Part shown: positions 6,189-14,518 of the stretch, piece after piece
How the letters are laid out: every line of letters starts with the position of its first letter
Position numbering within the stretch: position 1 is the stretch's first letter
IMG/VR virus record: IMGVR_UViG_3300037460_000072
Location: 1 to 31,519 of that record
DNA length: 31,519 nt
Strand: one strand, 5' to 3'
Origin: a virus
The notes under the pieces: model-generated
Seen by the model: only the letters and a program-made list of their open reading frames with translations
What the model was told of the DNA's origin: nothing
Database searches by the model: none
Position numbers and translations under genes: made by a program

Positions 6189-7693
6189 TGGCCGACAACA
6201 AAGCACCGACAGACATCGAAACGCGACACCCGGAATTTGTGATCAAGGACAAAGACTGGATCGTGATGGAAGACGGTCACGAGGGCGAACGGAAAATCAA
6301 GGAACGCACGACGGTGTATCTGCCGACGACAAGCGGGCAGCGTGCGCTCAATATCGCGTCAGGCAAAGAGGGCGCCGAACTGTATGCCGCGTATCTGCTG
6401 CGCGCGAATTATTCGACGATCCTCAAGGACACTGCGAACGCACTCGTCGGCGTGATGAACAAAGAGCCGCCGATCATCACCCTGCCGAAAGCGCTCGAGG
6501 ACATCGAAAACCACGCCACCGCACGCGGCGAACCGCTGATCGGCCTGGTGCGTCGATTGCAATTGCGGCAGCTGCTGTTCGGTCGCACAGGCATCCTCTG
6601 CGATGTCGACGCGGCTCGCGACCTGCCGTACCTGGTTGACTACAGCGCGCGACAAATCATCAATTGGGACGACGAGGTGGCCGATGTCGAATCAGCCGAA
6701 CGACGCGTCACGCTCACGACGCTCGACGAATCGCGGTACGTGCGCGACGGTTTCACCTGGTCATGGAAAGACAAATTCCGTGCGCTCGAGCTGATCGACG
6801 GCAAATACAACGTCACCGTCGAGGACGGCGGCGCACGACAGGCGGCAATGCAACCGTCGATTCAAGGCACGACGCTCGAGCAGATCCCGTTCGTGTTCAT
6901 CAATGACGCGGATCTGACGCCTGAACTCGGCGATATTCCGCTGCTGGGGCTCGCCAGATTGGCCCTGACGATATATCGCGGCGATGCCGACTACCGGCAA
7001 GCCTTGTTCATGCAGGGCCAGGACACGCTCGTGGTGATTGGCGAGGACATCGACAGCGAGGATCCCGATCAGCAGCTGATCGTCGGCGCGGGCGCGCACA
7101 TCAACATTCCGAACGAAAACGGCGACGCCAAGTTCATCGGCACCGATTCGCAAGGCCTGCCCGAAATGCGCAATGCGCAGGAGAATGATTTCGAACGTGC
7201 GCACAACTACGGCCTGCAGATGATGTCGAAAGGCGGCGGCGCAGAGGCGGCAGAAACGTTGAAAATCAAAGTCGCTGCACGCACGGCGACGCTCGTCAAC
7301 ATTGCCGAAACCAGTGCCGCAGGACTCGAAAACGCGCTGCGGATCTGTGCCGAGTGGATCGGCGCGGATCCTGACGAGGTCAGCGTCGAGCCGAACACCG
7401 ATTTCATCGACGAGACAATGCCAGCCGCCGAGCTGCTCGGATACATGAACGCCAAGTCGCGCGGCGCACCGCTGAGCGAACGGTCGATTCACAATCTGAT
7501 GCGAAAGGGCGACGTGACGGCACTCACGTTCGACGAGGAGAAAAAGGAAATCGACAGCGAGCCGCCGCCTGACGACCTGACAGGTGTCGGTGAACCGGGC
7601 GAGGTCGACGAGGACGGCAATCCGATCAAGGCCGTACCTGGACAGCAGCAACCAGGCGCGAAACCGGGTGACGACGAAAACGACGACGAGTAG
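6188..7693 (+). CDS. Portal protein (DUF4055-type)
   Basis: A 501-residue protein starting at ATG 6188, which has AAAGGAG seven bases upstream; the frame is open to an ATG at 6137, but that one lies inside terL with no such site. It shows DUF4055 family features: YLPTTSGQ at 44-51, the LPYLVDYSARQIINW block at 146-160, IPFVFIND at 233-240 and a following helical stem region. DUF4055 proteins are phage portals by position and predicted fold. The C-terminal 60 residues are Pro/Asp/Glu-rich and probably disordered. It follows terL and precedes the minor head protein, as expected for a portal, which forms the dodecameric DNA channel. Confidence 0.85.
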   Translation: MADNKAPTDIETRHPEFVIKDKDWIVMEDGHEGERKIKERTTVYLPTTSGQRALNIASGKEGAELYAAYLLRANYSTILKDTANALVGVMNKEPPIITLPKALEDIENHATARGEPLIGLVRRLQLRQLLFGRTGILCDVDAARDLPYLVDYSARQIINWDDEVADVESAERRVTLTTLDESRYVRDGFTWSWKDKFRALELIDGKYNVTVEDGGARQAAMQPSIQGTTLEQIPFVFINDADLTPELGDIPLLGLARLALTIYRGDADYRQALFMQGQDTLVVIGEDIDSEDPDQQLIVGAGAHINIPNENGDAKFIGTDSQGLPEMRNAQENDFERAHNYGLQMMSKGGGAEAAETLKIKVAARTATLVNIAETSAAGLENALRICAEWIGADPDEVSVEPNTDFIDETMPAAELLGYMNAKSRGAPLSERSIHNLMRKGDVTALTFDEEKKEIDSEPPPDDLTGVGEPGEVDEDGNPIKAVPGQQQPGAKPGDDENDDE

Positions 7694-7696
7694 GCC

Positions 7697-8839
7697 ATGC
7701 CTGCGAACGACGACATTCGCGACGAGCTAGTTCGGCACAGGGTCGAGCTGCAACGATTCGCGAACGGCCTCGCATCACGCGTTCGCGCGATCATCAACCG
7801 CGCCGAACCGGCATTGCGCGCGAAACTGAAAGCGCGCCTCGAGCGCGAACTGCGCGGCAATCCTGTGACAGCGGTCCTCGAAACCAAGCGCATGCTGGCG
7901 CTCGCCCGTTTCGTCAAGTCGTTGAACGAGGAAACGTTCGCGGAGGTCAACCAGGTGATGCGCGCCGAGCTGACGCAGCTCGTCAAGCTCGAAGCCGCCG
8001 CCGCTGCTGCGATCATCGAAGGTTCGCTGCCTGTCCTGGTCAACCTGTCGATACCTGACGCGCGCGCGTTGCGATCAATCGTATTCGCTCGACCTATGCA
8101 ATCGAAAATTCTGCGTGATTGGCTGAATCAGTACTCGGCAAACGACCGTCGACGTTTCATGGATGAAATCAGGCAGGGGATGATATTCAGCGAAACGCCG
8201 ACGCAGATCAGCAGGCGCATATTCGGCACCGCTGCGCTCGGCGGCACCGACGGCGTGCGGCAGATAACCAGGCGAGGCGCTCAATCGATGGCGAACACGA
8301 CGACAGCGGCGATTTTCAACGGCGCGCTGCAGGCACTGTATGCGGCGAACCGCAAAATCGTCAAAAAGGAACTGTACGTCGCGACGCTCGACAGCCGCAC
8401 GACGCCGATCTGTCAATCACTCGACGGCAAGGTGTTCAAACGCGGCAGCGGGCCTGTGCCACCGATTCACATCAACTGCCGGTCGATCCGCGTGCCTGTG
8501 ATCAATGGGCGTGCCGTGGGCACTCGTCCTGCAAACGCGACGACCGAACGCAACCTCGGGGATCTGCGCGGCCCTGCGCGTCGACGTGCTGTTGAAAAAC
8601 TCGTCGGCCAGGTGCCAGCCGACACGACCTATCAGCAATGGCTGTCCAGGCAAAACGTCGCATTTCAAAATGACGTACTCGGCCCGACGCGTGGCGTGTT
8701 GTTCCGCAAAGGCGGTCTGACGCTCGATTCGTTCGTCGATAGCAGCGGCAGTCAGTACACGCTGCGCGAACTATTCGAGCGCGAGACATCGGCATTCCGT
8801 CGCGCAGGCGTCAAGGCGAGCGACCTGCCTGCATTGTGA
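7697..8839 (+). CDS. Minor head protein (SPP1 gp7 / Mu F-type)
   Basis: The 380-residue product carries the signature of the phage head morphogenesis family: ATLDSRTTPICQSLDG at 229-244 followed by PPIHINCRSIRVPV at 255-268, including the paired Cys positions typical of the family. The N-terminal 200 residues are mostly helical. Such proteins bind the portal, enter the prohead in few copies and may be ejected with DNA. The gene sits directly after the portal, the standard place. A small candidate promoter region follows it. Start ATG 7697 lies three bases after the portal stop. Confidence 0.85.
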   Translation: MPANDDIRDELVRHRVELQRFANGLASRVRAIINRAEPALRAKLKARLERELRGNPVTAVLETKRMLALARFVKSLNEETFAEVNQVMRAELTQLVKLEAAAAAAIIEGSLPVLVNLSIPDARALRSIVFARPMQSKILRDWLNQYSANDRRRFMDEIRQGMIFSETPTQISRRIFGTAALGGTDGVRQITRRGAQSMANTTTAAIFNGALQALYAANRKIVKKELYVATLDSRTTPICQSLDGKVFKRGSGPVPPIHINCRSIRVPVINGRAVGTRPANATTERNLGDLRGPARRRAVEKLVGQVPADTTYQQWLSRQNVAFQNDVLGPTRGVLFRKGGLTLDSFVDSSGSQYTLRELFERETSAFRRAGVKASDLPAL

Positions 8840-8843
8840 TTTG

Positions 8844-8873
8844 TTGCACGCACCGGGATTGTGCGCCTATACT
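8844..8873 (+). promoter_or_regulatory. Candidate promoter for scaffold and capsid genes
   Basis: TTGCAC (8844-8849) and TATACT (8868-8873) are separated by 18 nt; the -10 matches five of six consensus bases, while the -35 is weak. The -10 lies between two TGCGCC copies (8862-8867 and 8873-8878). Placement in the 86-nt gap ahead of the scaffold and capsid genes, which need high expression, supports it. Confidence 0.4.
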
Positions 8874-8880
8874 GCGCCGA

Positions 8881-8901
8881 CGCTGACCGAGACGGTCAGC
8901 G
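8881..8901 (+). promoter_or_regulatory. Perfect 8-bp inverted repeat in the leader of the scaffold gene
   Basis: CGCTGACC (8881-8888) pairs exactly with GGTCAGCG (8894-8901) around a 5-nt GAGAC loop. No T-run follows, so it is unlikely to be a simple terminator. It would lie at the very 5' end of a transcript from the preceding promoter and may stabilise the mRNA, or it may be an operator. Confidence 0.45.
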
Positions 8902-8912
8902 GTTCCCGTGAT

Positions 8913-8917
8913 AGGAG
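8913..8917 (+). promoter_or_regulatory. Ribosome binding site favouring a TTG start
   Basis: AGGAG at 8913-8917 is 8 nt before TTG 8926. The only other upstream in-frame start, GTG 8908, would place this site inside the coding region, so TTG is preferred. Confidence 0.55.
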
Positions 8918-8925
8918 CAAAATCT

Positions 8926-9753
8926 TTGGAACTCGCAGACAATTACGAAAACCTGGCCGCAGTACCGGCTGAACACGCCGCGCTGTACATCGAAAAAGAC
9001 GGCAAGGCAGTCCTCCAGCTGACAGGAATCAAAACGCAGTCTGATTTCGACGCGTACGCCACAGCGTTGAAAGCACGACTCGCAGACGCAGCGGGCGACC
9101 TCAAGGCAGCGAAAAATCAGGGCATGTCTCGTGACGAGATAACCGCACTGATCCAGGAAGTCGCCACCAAGTTGAAACCACCTAACGGCGACGGCCAGAA
9201 AAAAGGTGACGACGACGACTCCGCGCTGGCGCTGCGTGTTCACGACCTCGAGCGCGAGCTTGCGTCGACCAAAGAAAAACTCGACACCTCCGAAACCGAA
9301 GGCAAAAAATCGAAAGCGACGGCGACGAATACAACAATTCGAAACGCACTGAGCGGCGCAGCAGTCAAGGCGGGTGTATTGCCCGCAGCTGTCGACGGCC
9401 TGGTGCAATTGTTGTCTGACAACTTCGAAATGTCTGCTGACGGCAAGGTGGTGACGAAACTCGAAGGATCTGCAGTGCCGGGCGTGACGCCCAACACTGC
9501 GCCCGAACCGTTCATGGCGGCGATACAACGCGCGTCTGATTTCTCGCACTTCTGGCCTGGTTCAAAGGGCGGCGGCGCGGGCGGTGGCGGTGGCGGCGGC
9601 GGTGGTGGCGGCGCTGGCGGCGACAATCCGTTTTCGCTTGCTGGGTGGAATTTGACGGCGCAAGGTGCGCTCGTTCGATCCGACCGTGCCGAGGCCGACC
9701 GATTGGCGAAAGCCGCAGGCACAACTATCGGCGGTGGCAAGCCCGCAAAATAG
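8926..9753 (+). CDS. Probable capsid scaffolding protein
   Basis: From TTG 8926 the product has 275 residues. The N-terminal part (HAALYIEKDGKAVLQLTGI) resembles the start of many phage scaffolds. It is followed by long charged helices: about 40-70, and a coiled-coil segment at 100-135 rich in Lys, Glu and Asp. A Gly run is at 215-232, and the C-terminus is short and basic. Its position immediately before the major capsid gene, acidic helical composition and size fit a scaffold that guides capsid assembly and is then lost or cleaved. I see no protease motif. The glycine tract is unusual for this role, so a structural capsid partner remains possible. Confidence 0.6.
   Translation: MELADNYENLAAVPAEHAALYIEKDGKAVLQLTGIKTQSDFDAYATALKARLADAAGDLKAAKNQGMSRDEITALIQEVATKLKPPNGDGQKKGDDDDSALALRVHDLERELASTKEKLDTSETEGKKSKATATNTTIRNALSGAAVKAGVLPAAVDGLVQLLSDNFEMSADGKVVTKLEGSAVPGVTPNTAPEPFMAAIQRASDFSHFWPGSKGGGAGGGGGGGGGGGAGGDNPFSLAGWNLTAQGALVRSDRAEADRLAKAAGTTIGGGKPAK
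9568..9621 (+). repeat. Glycine-codon repeat tract
   Basis: Eighteen codons, nearly all GGC or GGT with two alanines, encode a poly-Gly segment at residues 215-232 of the probable scaffold. Such tracts can change length by slippage and would act as a flexible linker. Confidence 0.8.
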
Positions 9754-9815
9754 CGCGTATATTCACATCGAACGCGCCGTGAGGGTGCATCCACAATTTC
9801 ACAGGAGAACACCTC

Positions 9816-10814
9816 ATGGCCCTCGTGCAGATCGCTGATGTCGTAGTACCAGAAGTTTTCACGCCGTACGTGCAACTCACCACCGAGCAAAAATCACGCG
9901 TCATTCAGTCGGGTGCCGCGATCCGAAACGGTCAATTCGATTCGAGCCTCGCAGGCGGTGGCCTGACGTTCAATGATCCAAGCTGGAACGATCTGGCAGA
10001 TGATGCTGACAACATCGGTGACGATTCCGAGACGCCGGCAACGCCGAACAAGCTGACCTCGAACCAGGAGGTGCAGGTTCGCCTGTCCAGGAACCAGCAC
10101 TGGAAAACCGCTGACCTGTCTGCCGCACTGGCTGGCAGCGATCCGTCGACCGCAATCGCAAATAAGGTCGCAGGCTACTGGGCGCGACGCATGCAGGCCG
10201 CACTCATTGCCACAATGACCGGCGTTTTCGCTGACAATACGGCGAACTATGCTGGCGACTACACGAACGACATCTCAGGCGCATTCAGCGCAGGCGTGAC
10301 GGATTTCTCAGCCGAGGCATTGATCGACGCAGTCGCCACCGCAGGCGATTCGCTCGAAGATTTCTCGATGCTGATGGTGCATTCAATCGTGTACGCGAAA
10401 ATGCGCAAAAACAATCTGATCGATTTCATCCGCGACAGCGACAACGACACGCGCATTGCGCGGTTCGGTGACCTCGAGGTGATCGTCGACGACGGCATGC
10501 CTGTTGCGACGCAGGACTATGACAGCTGGATTTTCGGACCTGGTGCAATTCAGGTCGGCGTCGGCACGCCGAAAGTGCCAACCGAAGTGACGCGCGAAGC
10601 GCTGCAAGGCTTAGGCGCAGGCACTGAGGTGTTGTCGTCCAGGCTCGAGCAGATCCTGCACCCGGCAGGTCACGCGTACACCGGAACCGCCGCAAACGGT
10701 GGCCCGAGCAACGCAGCAACCGCGCAAAACCTCGCGCACGTTGACAGCTGGGATCGTGTCTACCCCGAGCGCAAGCAAATCAAAATCGCTCGCCTGATCA
10801 CGACCGAGGCCTAA
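9816..10814 (+). CDS. Major capsid protein
   Basis: A 332-residue protein beginning at ATG 9816 after a strong CAGGAG site. It starts IADVVVPEVFTPYV and has the layout of HK97-fold coat proteins: an N-terminal arm, a long helix near residues 105-130 (IANKVAGYWARRMQAALIAT), a central FSMLMVHSIVYAKMRKNNLI segment at about 186-205 typical of the coat-protein family, and a loop VIVDDGMPVA that often precedes the A-domain. It follows the scaffold gene and is closed by a hairpin terminator. The fold assignment is by family resemblance. No internal protease site or fused scaffold domain is visible. Confidence 0.85.
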   Translation: MALVQIADVVVPEVFTPYVQLTTEQKSRVIQSGAAIRNGQFDSSLAGGGLTFNDPSWNDLADDADNIGDDSETPATPNKLTSNQEVQVRLSRNQHWKTADLSAALAGSDPSTAIANKVAGYWARRMQAALIATMTGVFADNTANYAGDYTNDISGAFSAGVTDFSAEALIDAVATAGDSLEDFSMLMVHSIVYAKMRKNNLIDFIRDSDNDTRIARFGDLEVIVDDGMPVATQDYDSWIFGPGAIQVGVGTPKVPTEVTREALQGLGAGTEVLSSRLEQILHPAGHAYTGTAANGGPSNAATAQNLAHVDSWDRVYPERKQIKIARLITTEA

Positions 10815-10837
10815 GCCACGGAGAAACAGCAACCGGA

Positions 10838-10863
10838 GGGGCCGACCATTTTGGTCGGCCCTT
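10838..10863 (+). terminator. Hairpin terminator after major capsid gene
   Basis: GGGCCGACC (10839-10847) pairs perfectly with GGTCGGCCC (10853-10861) around an ATTTT loop, 24 nt after the capsid stop codon. Only two T residues follow the stem, so termination may be partial, which would step down expression of downstream genes relative to the capsid. Confidence 0.65.
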
Positions 10864-10885
10864 ACTGCAACCAGGAGACCCGGCA

Positions 10886-11644
10886 ATGACTGACGAAAAA
10901 GACACGCCCGAAAATGATCCAATCGAAAGCACTGGCGACGGTGCACCAGCAGCTGACGCGACACCCGCTGTCGACACGCTGCCTGACGACGACGCATCAC
11001 CGATAGTTGAGCAGCCCGACGCACCTGCCGCCGATGGCGGCATCGAGGGCGAAGCGGCAGCAGCCGCCGCCGCAGATCCTGCCGCAGCGTCTGAACCCGC
11101 TCAGCCAGCCACGCCCGCGCCCGAACCCGAACCTGCACCTGAGGCGAAACCAAAGGTCGCGAAAGGAAAGGCCGCAGCGACATCTCGCAAGCGACAAACC
11201 GCAGGCAAGAAAAGCACCGACACCGCAGCGAGCGTCGCACACTTAGCCGCGAAAAAGGCCGCACGACCTGAGGCGAAACCCGCACCCGAACCGACCGAGG
11301 ACGAGAAAGCCGAGGCCGAGGCGAAAGCGGAAAACCGGCAACGCCTGCGCGACATCAAGGACGAAATCGCTGACCTGGACGAACAGCGCGCAGCGCTTGT
11401 CGAACAGCAGCAGCACCTTGCGACGTTCGGCGGGCGAGCTGCAGCTGACAATCGACCGCATCATGTTCGGCACCAGGAAGTCCTTGCACGCTCGAAGGAA
11501 TTGCGCGAGCAACGCAAAAACGACCGCCTGAAACTGTTGGCAGCGAGTGCAGGCAAGTCGCCGCTCGACCGTGCAATGGGCGAAGGGCCTCGCAAATCAC
11601 AGGCAGCCGCTGACGCGAAAACCGCCGACGAAAAATCGGAGTAG
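10886..11644 (+). CDS. Low-complexity charged structural-region protein
   Basis: The 252-residue product (ATG 10886, AGGAG at 10873-10877) is strikingly blocky. Residues 1-86 are acidic and rich in Ala, Pro, Asp and Glu. Residues 88-130 are basic and Ala/Lys-rich (AKGKAAATSRKRQTAGKK), resembling histone H1-like tails. Residues 135-180 form a Glu/Ala coiled coil (DIKDEIADLDEQRAALVEQQ), and residues 185-225 are basic again. It sits between the capsid protein and a beta-rich structural protein. It may be an internal head protein that contacts packaged DNA, or a second scaffold-like factor. No family is recognised, and composition alone limits certainty. Confidence 0.6.
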   Translation: MTDEKDTPENDPIESTGDGAPAADATPAVDTLPDDDASPIVEQPDAPAADGGIEGEAAAAAAADPAAASEPAQPATPAPEPEPAPEAKPKVAKGKAAATSRKRQTAGKKSTDTAASVAHLAAKKAARPEAKPAPEPTEDEKAEAEAKAENRQRLRDIKDEIADLDEQRAALVEQQQHLATFGGRAAADNRPHHVRHQEVLARSKELREQRKNDRLKLLAASAGKSPLDRAMGEGPRKSQAAADAKTADEKSE

Positions 11645-11649
11645 CGGCA

Positions 11650-12279
11650 ATGGCTGCGGGCGACGAGCGCGAAGCCTACTACCGCCGACAAAACACAAAG
11701 CAACGGCGCGCGGTAGTTGCATGGCTGGCTGACAACAAACCCGATCAGACCGGGAAATTATTCGGCGTCCTGAATGCGGGCGGCGCTGATTACGTTGTCG
11801 GCGACATCGGCACGATCACAGGCGGCACATTTACTGAGCAGGCGGTATTTCGCGTCGAGGCGGTATCTGGCGGCGCTGTCACTGCCGTTGGCATATTGGA
11901 TCGAGGCGCGTACACGGTGAACCCGGGCGTCGGCGCGGCGACTGTCGCGACAACTGGCATCGGCACAGGCCTGACGATTGACACGTCGCTCGGTGACGTA
12001 TTCACCGGCCAGGTGTTCGCAGGCACGCGCGCAAAAACCGCGATCACTGGAATTCAGGCACGCAAGAAAAACGGCCTCGGCGTACTGCAGCTGCGCGTTG
12101 CAGGATCAGACGTCGGCGTGATTGCGGTCGGCCCGACATACACCGCACTCGGCAATGTCGCGGCGAATGCGCTTGTCGAAATATCGATCACGACAGGTTT
12201 CGCGGGCGTTGAATATATCGATTTGATCGACAGTCGCGGCAATCCGATGGGGCGCGGCGTGATCAATGCAGGGCCATAA
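11650..12279 (+). CDS. Beta-rich structural protein with YVVG module
   Basis: A 209-residue protein with a basic N-terminal helix (about 5-28) and then Gly/Thr/Val-rich beta strands. Residues 41-98 hold a module NAGGADYVVGDIGTITGGT ... ILDRGAYTVNP that recurs in the structural gene at 24175. The C-terminal half (about 125-209) looks like a separate beta domain. Its place after the capsid gene suggests a head decoration protein or fibre base. It has no transmembrane segment. It is separated by two bases from the next gene, and nothing enzymatic is visible. Confidence 0.6.
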   Translation: MAAGDEREAYYRRQNTKQRRAVVAWLADNKPDQTGKLFGVLNAGGADYVVGDIGTITGGTFTEQAVFRVEAVSGGAVTAVGILDRGAYTVNPGVGAATVATTGIGTGLTIDTSLGDVFTGQVFAGTRAKTAITGIQARKKNGLGVLQLRVAGSDVGVIAVGPTYTALGNVAANALVEISITTGFAGVEYIDLIDSRGNPMGRGVINAGP

Positions 12280-12281
12280 CC

Positions 12282-12716
12282 ATGATCAGCGTTTGCTTTT
12301 ATGTCGAGGCGACAGGCACTTGCGGAAAGCAACTCAGGGTTGATAAATGGACTGCGCTGGCGCAGTCATTCGGTGTCGATCGGATGCTGGTTGTTGATCG
12401 AACCGGCCTCGAGTGCTTCGACCCACAATCGCAAATCGACTTGACCGTTCACAAAAACCTGAACGATGCGCTGAGCCAGTTTCCGCAGGCGACAGTGGTG
12501 CTGGCAGACAAAAACAAAGGCGTCGCGTACCACGATTATCAGCAGCCCGACGGCGACGTGATCTACTGCTTTGGATCTGACACGGCAGGATATCGAGGCG
12601 AAGCGCCCGACGATTGCGATTGGATCACCGTACCGTCTGACACAAAATATGAGCTATGGGCCGTCCAGGCGGCGACTCTGGTGATGGGAGACAGGTGGCG
12701 TCGTGGCAATCCTTGA
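12282..12716 (+). CDS. SPOUT (TrmH/TrmJ)-methyltransferase-like protein in head operon
   Basis: The 144-residue protein resembles a compact SPOUT RNA methyltransferase. It has a TAKAFGV-like block (KWTALAQSFGVDRMLVVD at 22-39), an Ala/Leu helix with fxdAL (NDALSQFPQATVVLAD at 61-76), a motif II-like VIYCFGSDTAGYRG at 93-106 and a motif III-like DCDWITVPSDTKYELWAVQA at 111-130. The Ser-Leu-Asn of canonical motif III is not present, so catalysis is doubtful and it may be a fold reused for structure or regulation. It lies among structural genes. The family call is mine by pattern only. It overlaps the next gene by 14 nt. Confidence 0.5.
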   Translation: MISVCFYVEATGTCGKQLRVDKWTALAQSFGVDRMLVVDRTGLECFDPQSQIDLTVHKNLNDALSQFPQATVVLADKNKGVAYHDYQQPDGDVIYCFGSDTAGYRGEAPDDCDWITVPSDTKYELWAVQAATLVMGDRWRRGNP

Positions 12717-14517
12717 TAACAGGACGCTGATTGCTGACGCAGAGGTCGTCGACCCTACAGGCAACGGTATATGGGAGGACGAGACCGGCTCGAACATGGG
12801 TGTCGGCACCAACACCATCCACATCGAGGGCAGCGGATCAATCAGCAAACGAATATCTGCCACGCTTGGCGCGATCCTGTTCAACTACGAGGCGTCGACA
12901 GATCTTAGCGGTTCAGTGATATATGCGTGGATCAATGTATCGACTCCTGCGGCGCTCGACACGTTTGCAGGCGGCGGCATTCGCATGCGTTTCACCGGGA
13001 ATACCGTCACTGACTGGTTCGACGTTTTTCTGGAAGGCTCAGACACTTACAACGGCGGGTGGCTGATGCTGGTTGTTGACGTTGACGACGCGAAAACTGC
13101 ATCGGATGCAGTCAACGGAACACCGCCAGCGACGACCGCAATTGAGCGCGTCGGAATCGTATTCGATGTAACTGGCATGGCGGCGGGCGCTGATGATAAC
13201 TGCCTGGTCGATGCCATGTGGAGCCTCGCAGCTGCCACGCCCGGCATCATTGTCGCCGGTCAAAATGCAAGCAACCCCTGGACGTTCGAGGACATTGTTC
13301 AGGCAGCGGATGTCGCCGACGACACGAAAGCGTGGGGAACGTGCAGCCGACTAAGCAACGGCACAATCGCGCTCAACACGCCCGTGCAATTTGGGCAGGA
13401 CGACAGCACGCAGGACGAGTTCGAGGACTTCAACGAGGTGATCGGCTTTGACCTGAATCCTGTGCCTGACGGTTTCTATGGCCTGTCACAAGTTGCTGGA
13501 ACGGGGCAATCTGACGTGACAATGGGAATCAAAACCGGCAGCGGTGACGACGCCACAGGCGCGCAGGGCATTGTCGTCACGTCAGGCGGGCCGCGATGGT
13601 TTATGGATTTCAACGATCCGGACATCGACAGTGCCGGATTCTACGGCTGCCAGCTGCAGCACGGCGGCGATTTCCTGCTCGACGATGTCGCTGTCGAGGT
13701 GATTTCGACGAACTATATCGACTGCGTGTATGCGCTGATTTCGAATTCGTTGCAGCTGCGGATCGCGAGCATCGCACCTGCCACCGCTGACGGTGTCGCG
13801 TTCATGCAGACCGACCAGCTCGACGATATTCGGTACTCGAGGTTCGAGTTCCTGGACGGCCACGCGATTGAGCTTGTGACGCCCCTGGACGCGACCCAGG
13901 CGAGCGTCGAGAATGTCTTTGACGCTGGGTTCGGTGCCGACGGAACGAACGATGCGGCGCTGTACAACAACCAGGCGGGCGCGGTGGTGATCAGCCGCAC
14001 GGGTGGCACAGCGCCGACCGTACGCAACGGCACGAGCGCATCGACGACGATCAATGCGACAGTGAATTTCGAATTGTCGAACGTGGTCAGCGGCACGACA
14101 TTCAACCTCGACGGCATTTTCACGCTCGCCACTGCAGGCGCGACGTGGAACGACACGGGCGACAGCATCATTCGAATGACGGCCAGCGTGCCGTCTAGCT
14201 TTGCGACCTCGGGCGACGTGCGCCTGTGGAATGGTACATACTACGAAACGTATGCATACACCGGGATCAGCGGCACCGATCTCACAGGCGTGACGCCGAC
14301 ACTGTCGCAGGACTTCTCTGCGGCGAAAGCGCTCCTCGTGATGATAGCGCCGAAATCAATCACACTGGATCCACACACTGAAAACGTCGAAGCGAATCAA
14401 CAGTTCGAGGCAATGCTGGCAAATGGCAGCGGCAGCCCAGTGTACAAGCCAGAATTTTTCGAAGATAACGCGGCAGCAGGATTTTCAAGACGAGTCGCAC
14501 AAATAGAGGACGCATAA
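12703..14517 (+). CDS. Large beta-rich virion protein A (capsid-region fibre candidate)
   Basis: GTG 12703 gives 604 residues with no recognised enzyme motif. The N-terminal 170 residues contain alternating hydrophobic strands and Asp/Gly loops, like a carbohydrate-binding or jelly-roll domain. Residues about 190-480 have the repetitive Asn/Asp/Gly/Val character of a right-handed beta-helix (for example VAVEVISTNYIDCVYALIS). Residues 494-550 hold a module (GDVRLWNGTYYETYAYTGIS) shared with the next gene. The position after head genes and the long beta architecture suggest a head fibre or decoration. No signal peptide or membrane segment is seen. The gene ends one base before the related next gene. 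Confidence 0.55.
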   Translation: MAILDNRTLIADAEVVDPTGNGIWEDETGSNMGVGTNTIHIEGSGSISKRISATLGAILFNYEASTDLSGSVIYAWINVSTPAALDTFAGGGIRMRFTGNTVTDWFDVFLEGSDTYNGGWLMLVVDVDDAKTASDAVNGTPPATTAIERVGIVFDVTGMAAGADDNCLVDAMWSLAAATPGIIVAGQNASNPWTFEDIVQAADVADDTKAWGTCSRLSNGTIALNTPVQFGQDDSTQDEFEDFNEVIGFDLNPVPDGFYGLSQVAGTGQSDVTMGIKTGSGDDATGAQGIVVTSGGPRWFMDFNDPDIDSAGFYGCQLQHGGDFLLDDVAVEVISTNYIDCVYALISNSLQLRIASIAPATADGVAFMQTDQLDDIRYSRFEFLDGHAIELVTPLDATQASVENVFDAGFGADGTNDAALYNNQAGAVVISRTGGTAPTVRNGTSASTTINATVNFELSNVVSGTTFNLDGIFTLATAGATWNDTGDSIIRMTASVPSSFATSGDVRLWNGTYYETYAYTGISGTDLTGVTPTLSQDFSAAKALLVMIAPKSITLDPHTENVEANQQFEAMLANGSGSPVYKPEFFEDNAAAGFSRRVAQIEDA

Positions 14518-14518
14518 A

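Noticed and set aside
4542-6206. 554-codon open frame on the minus strand opposite terL
   Set aside because: It lies entirely opposite a clear terminase with Walker and nuclease motifs, is Cys/His/Val/Arg-rich without a recognisable domain, and no minus-strand gene is otherwise supported.
9753-9777. GCGCGT ... ACGCGC inverted repeat between the scaffold and capsid genes
   Set aside because: Only a 6-bp stem with a 13-nt loop and no T run; too weak to call a terminator. A TATATT within it lacks a -35 partner.
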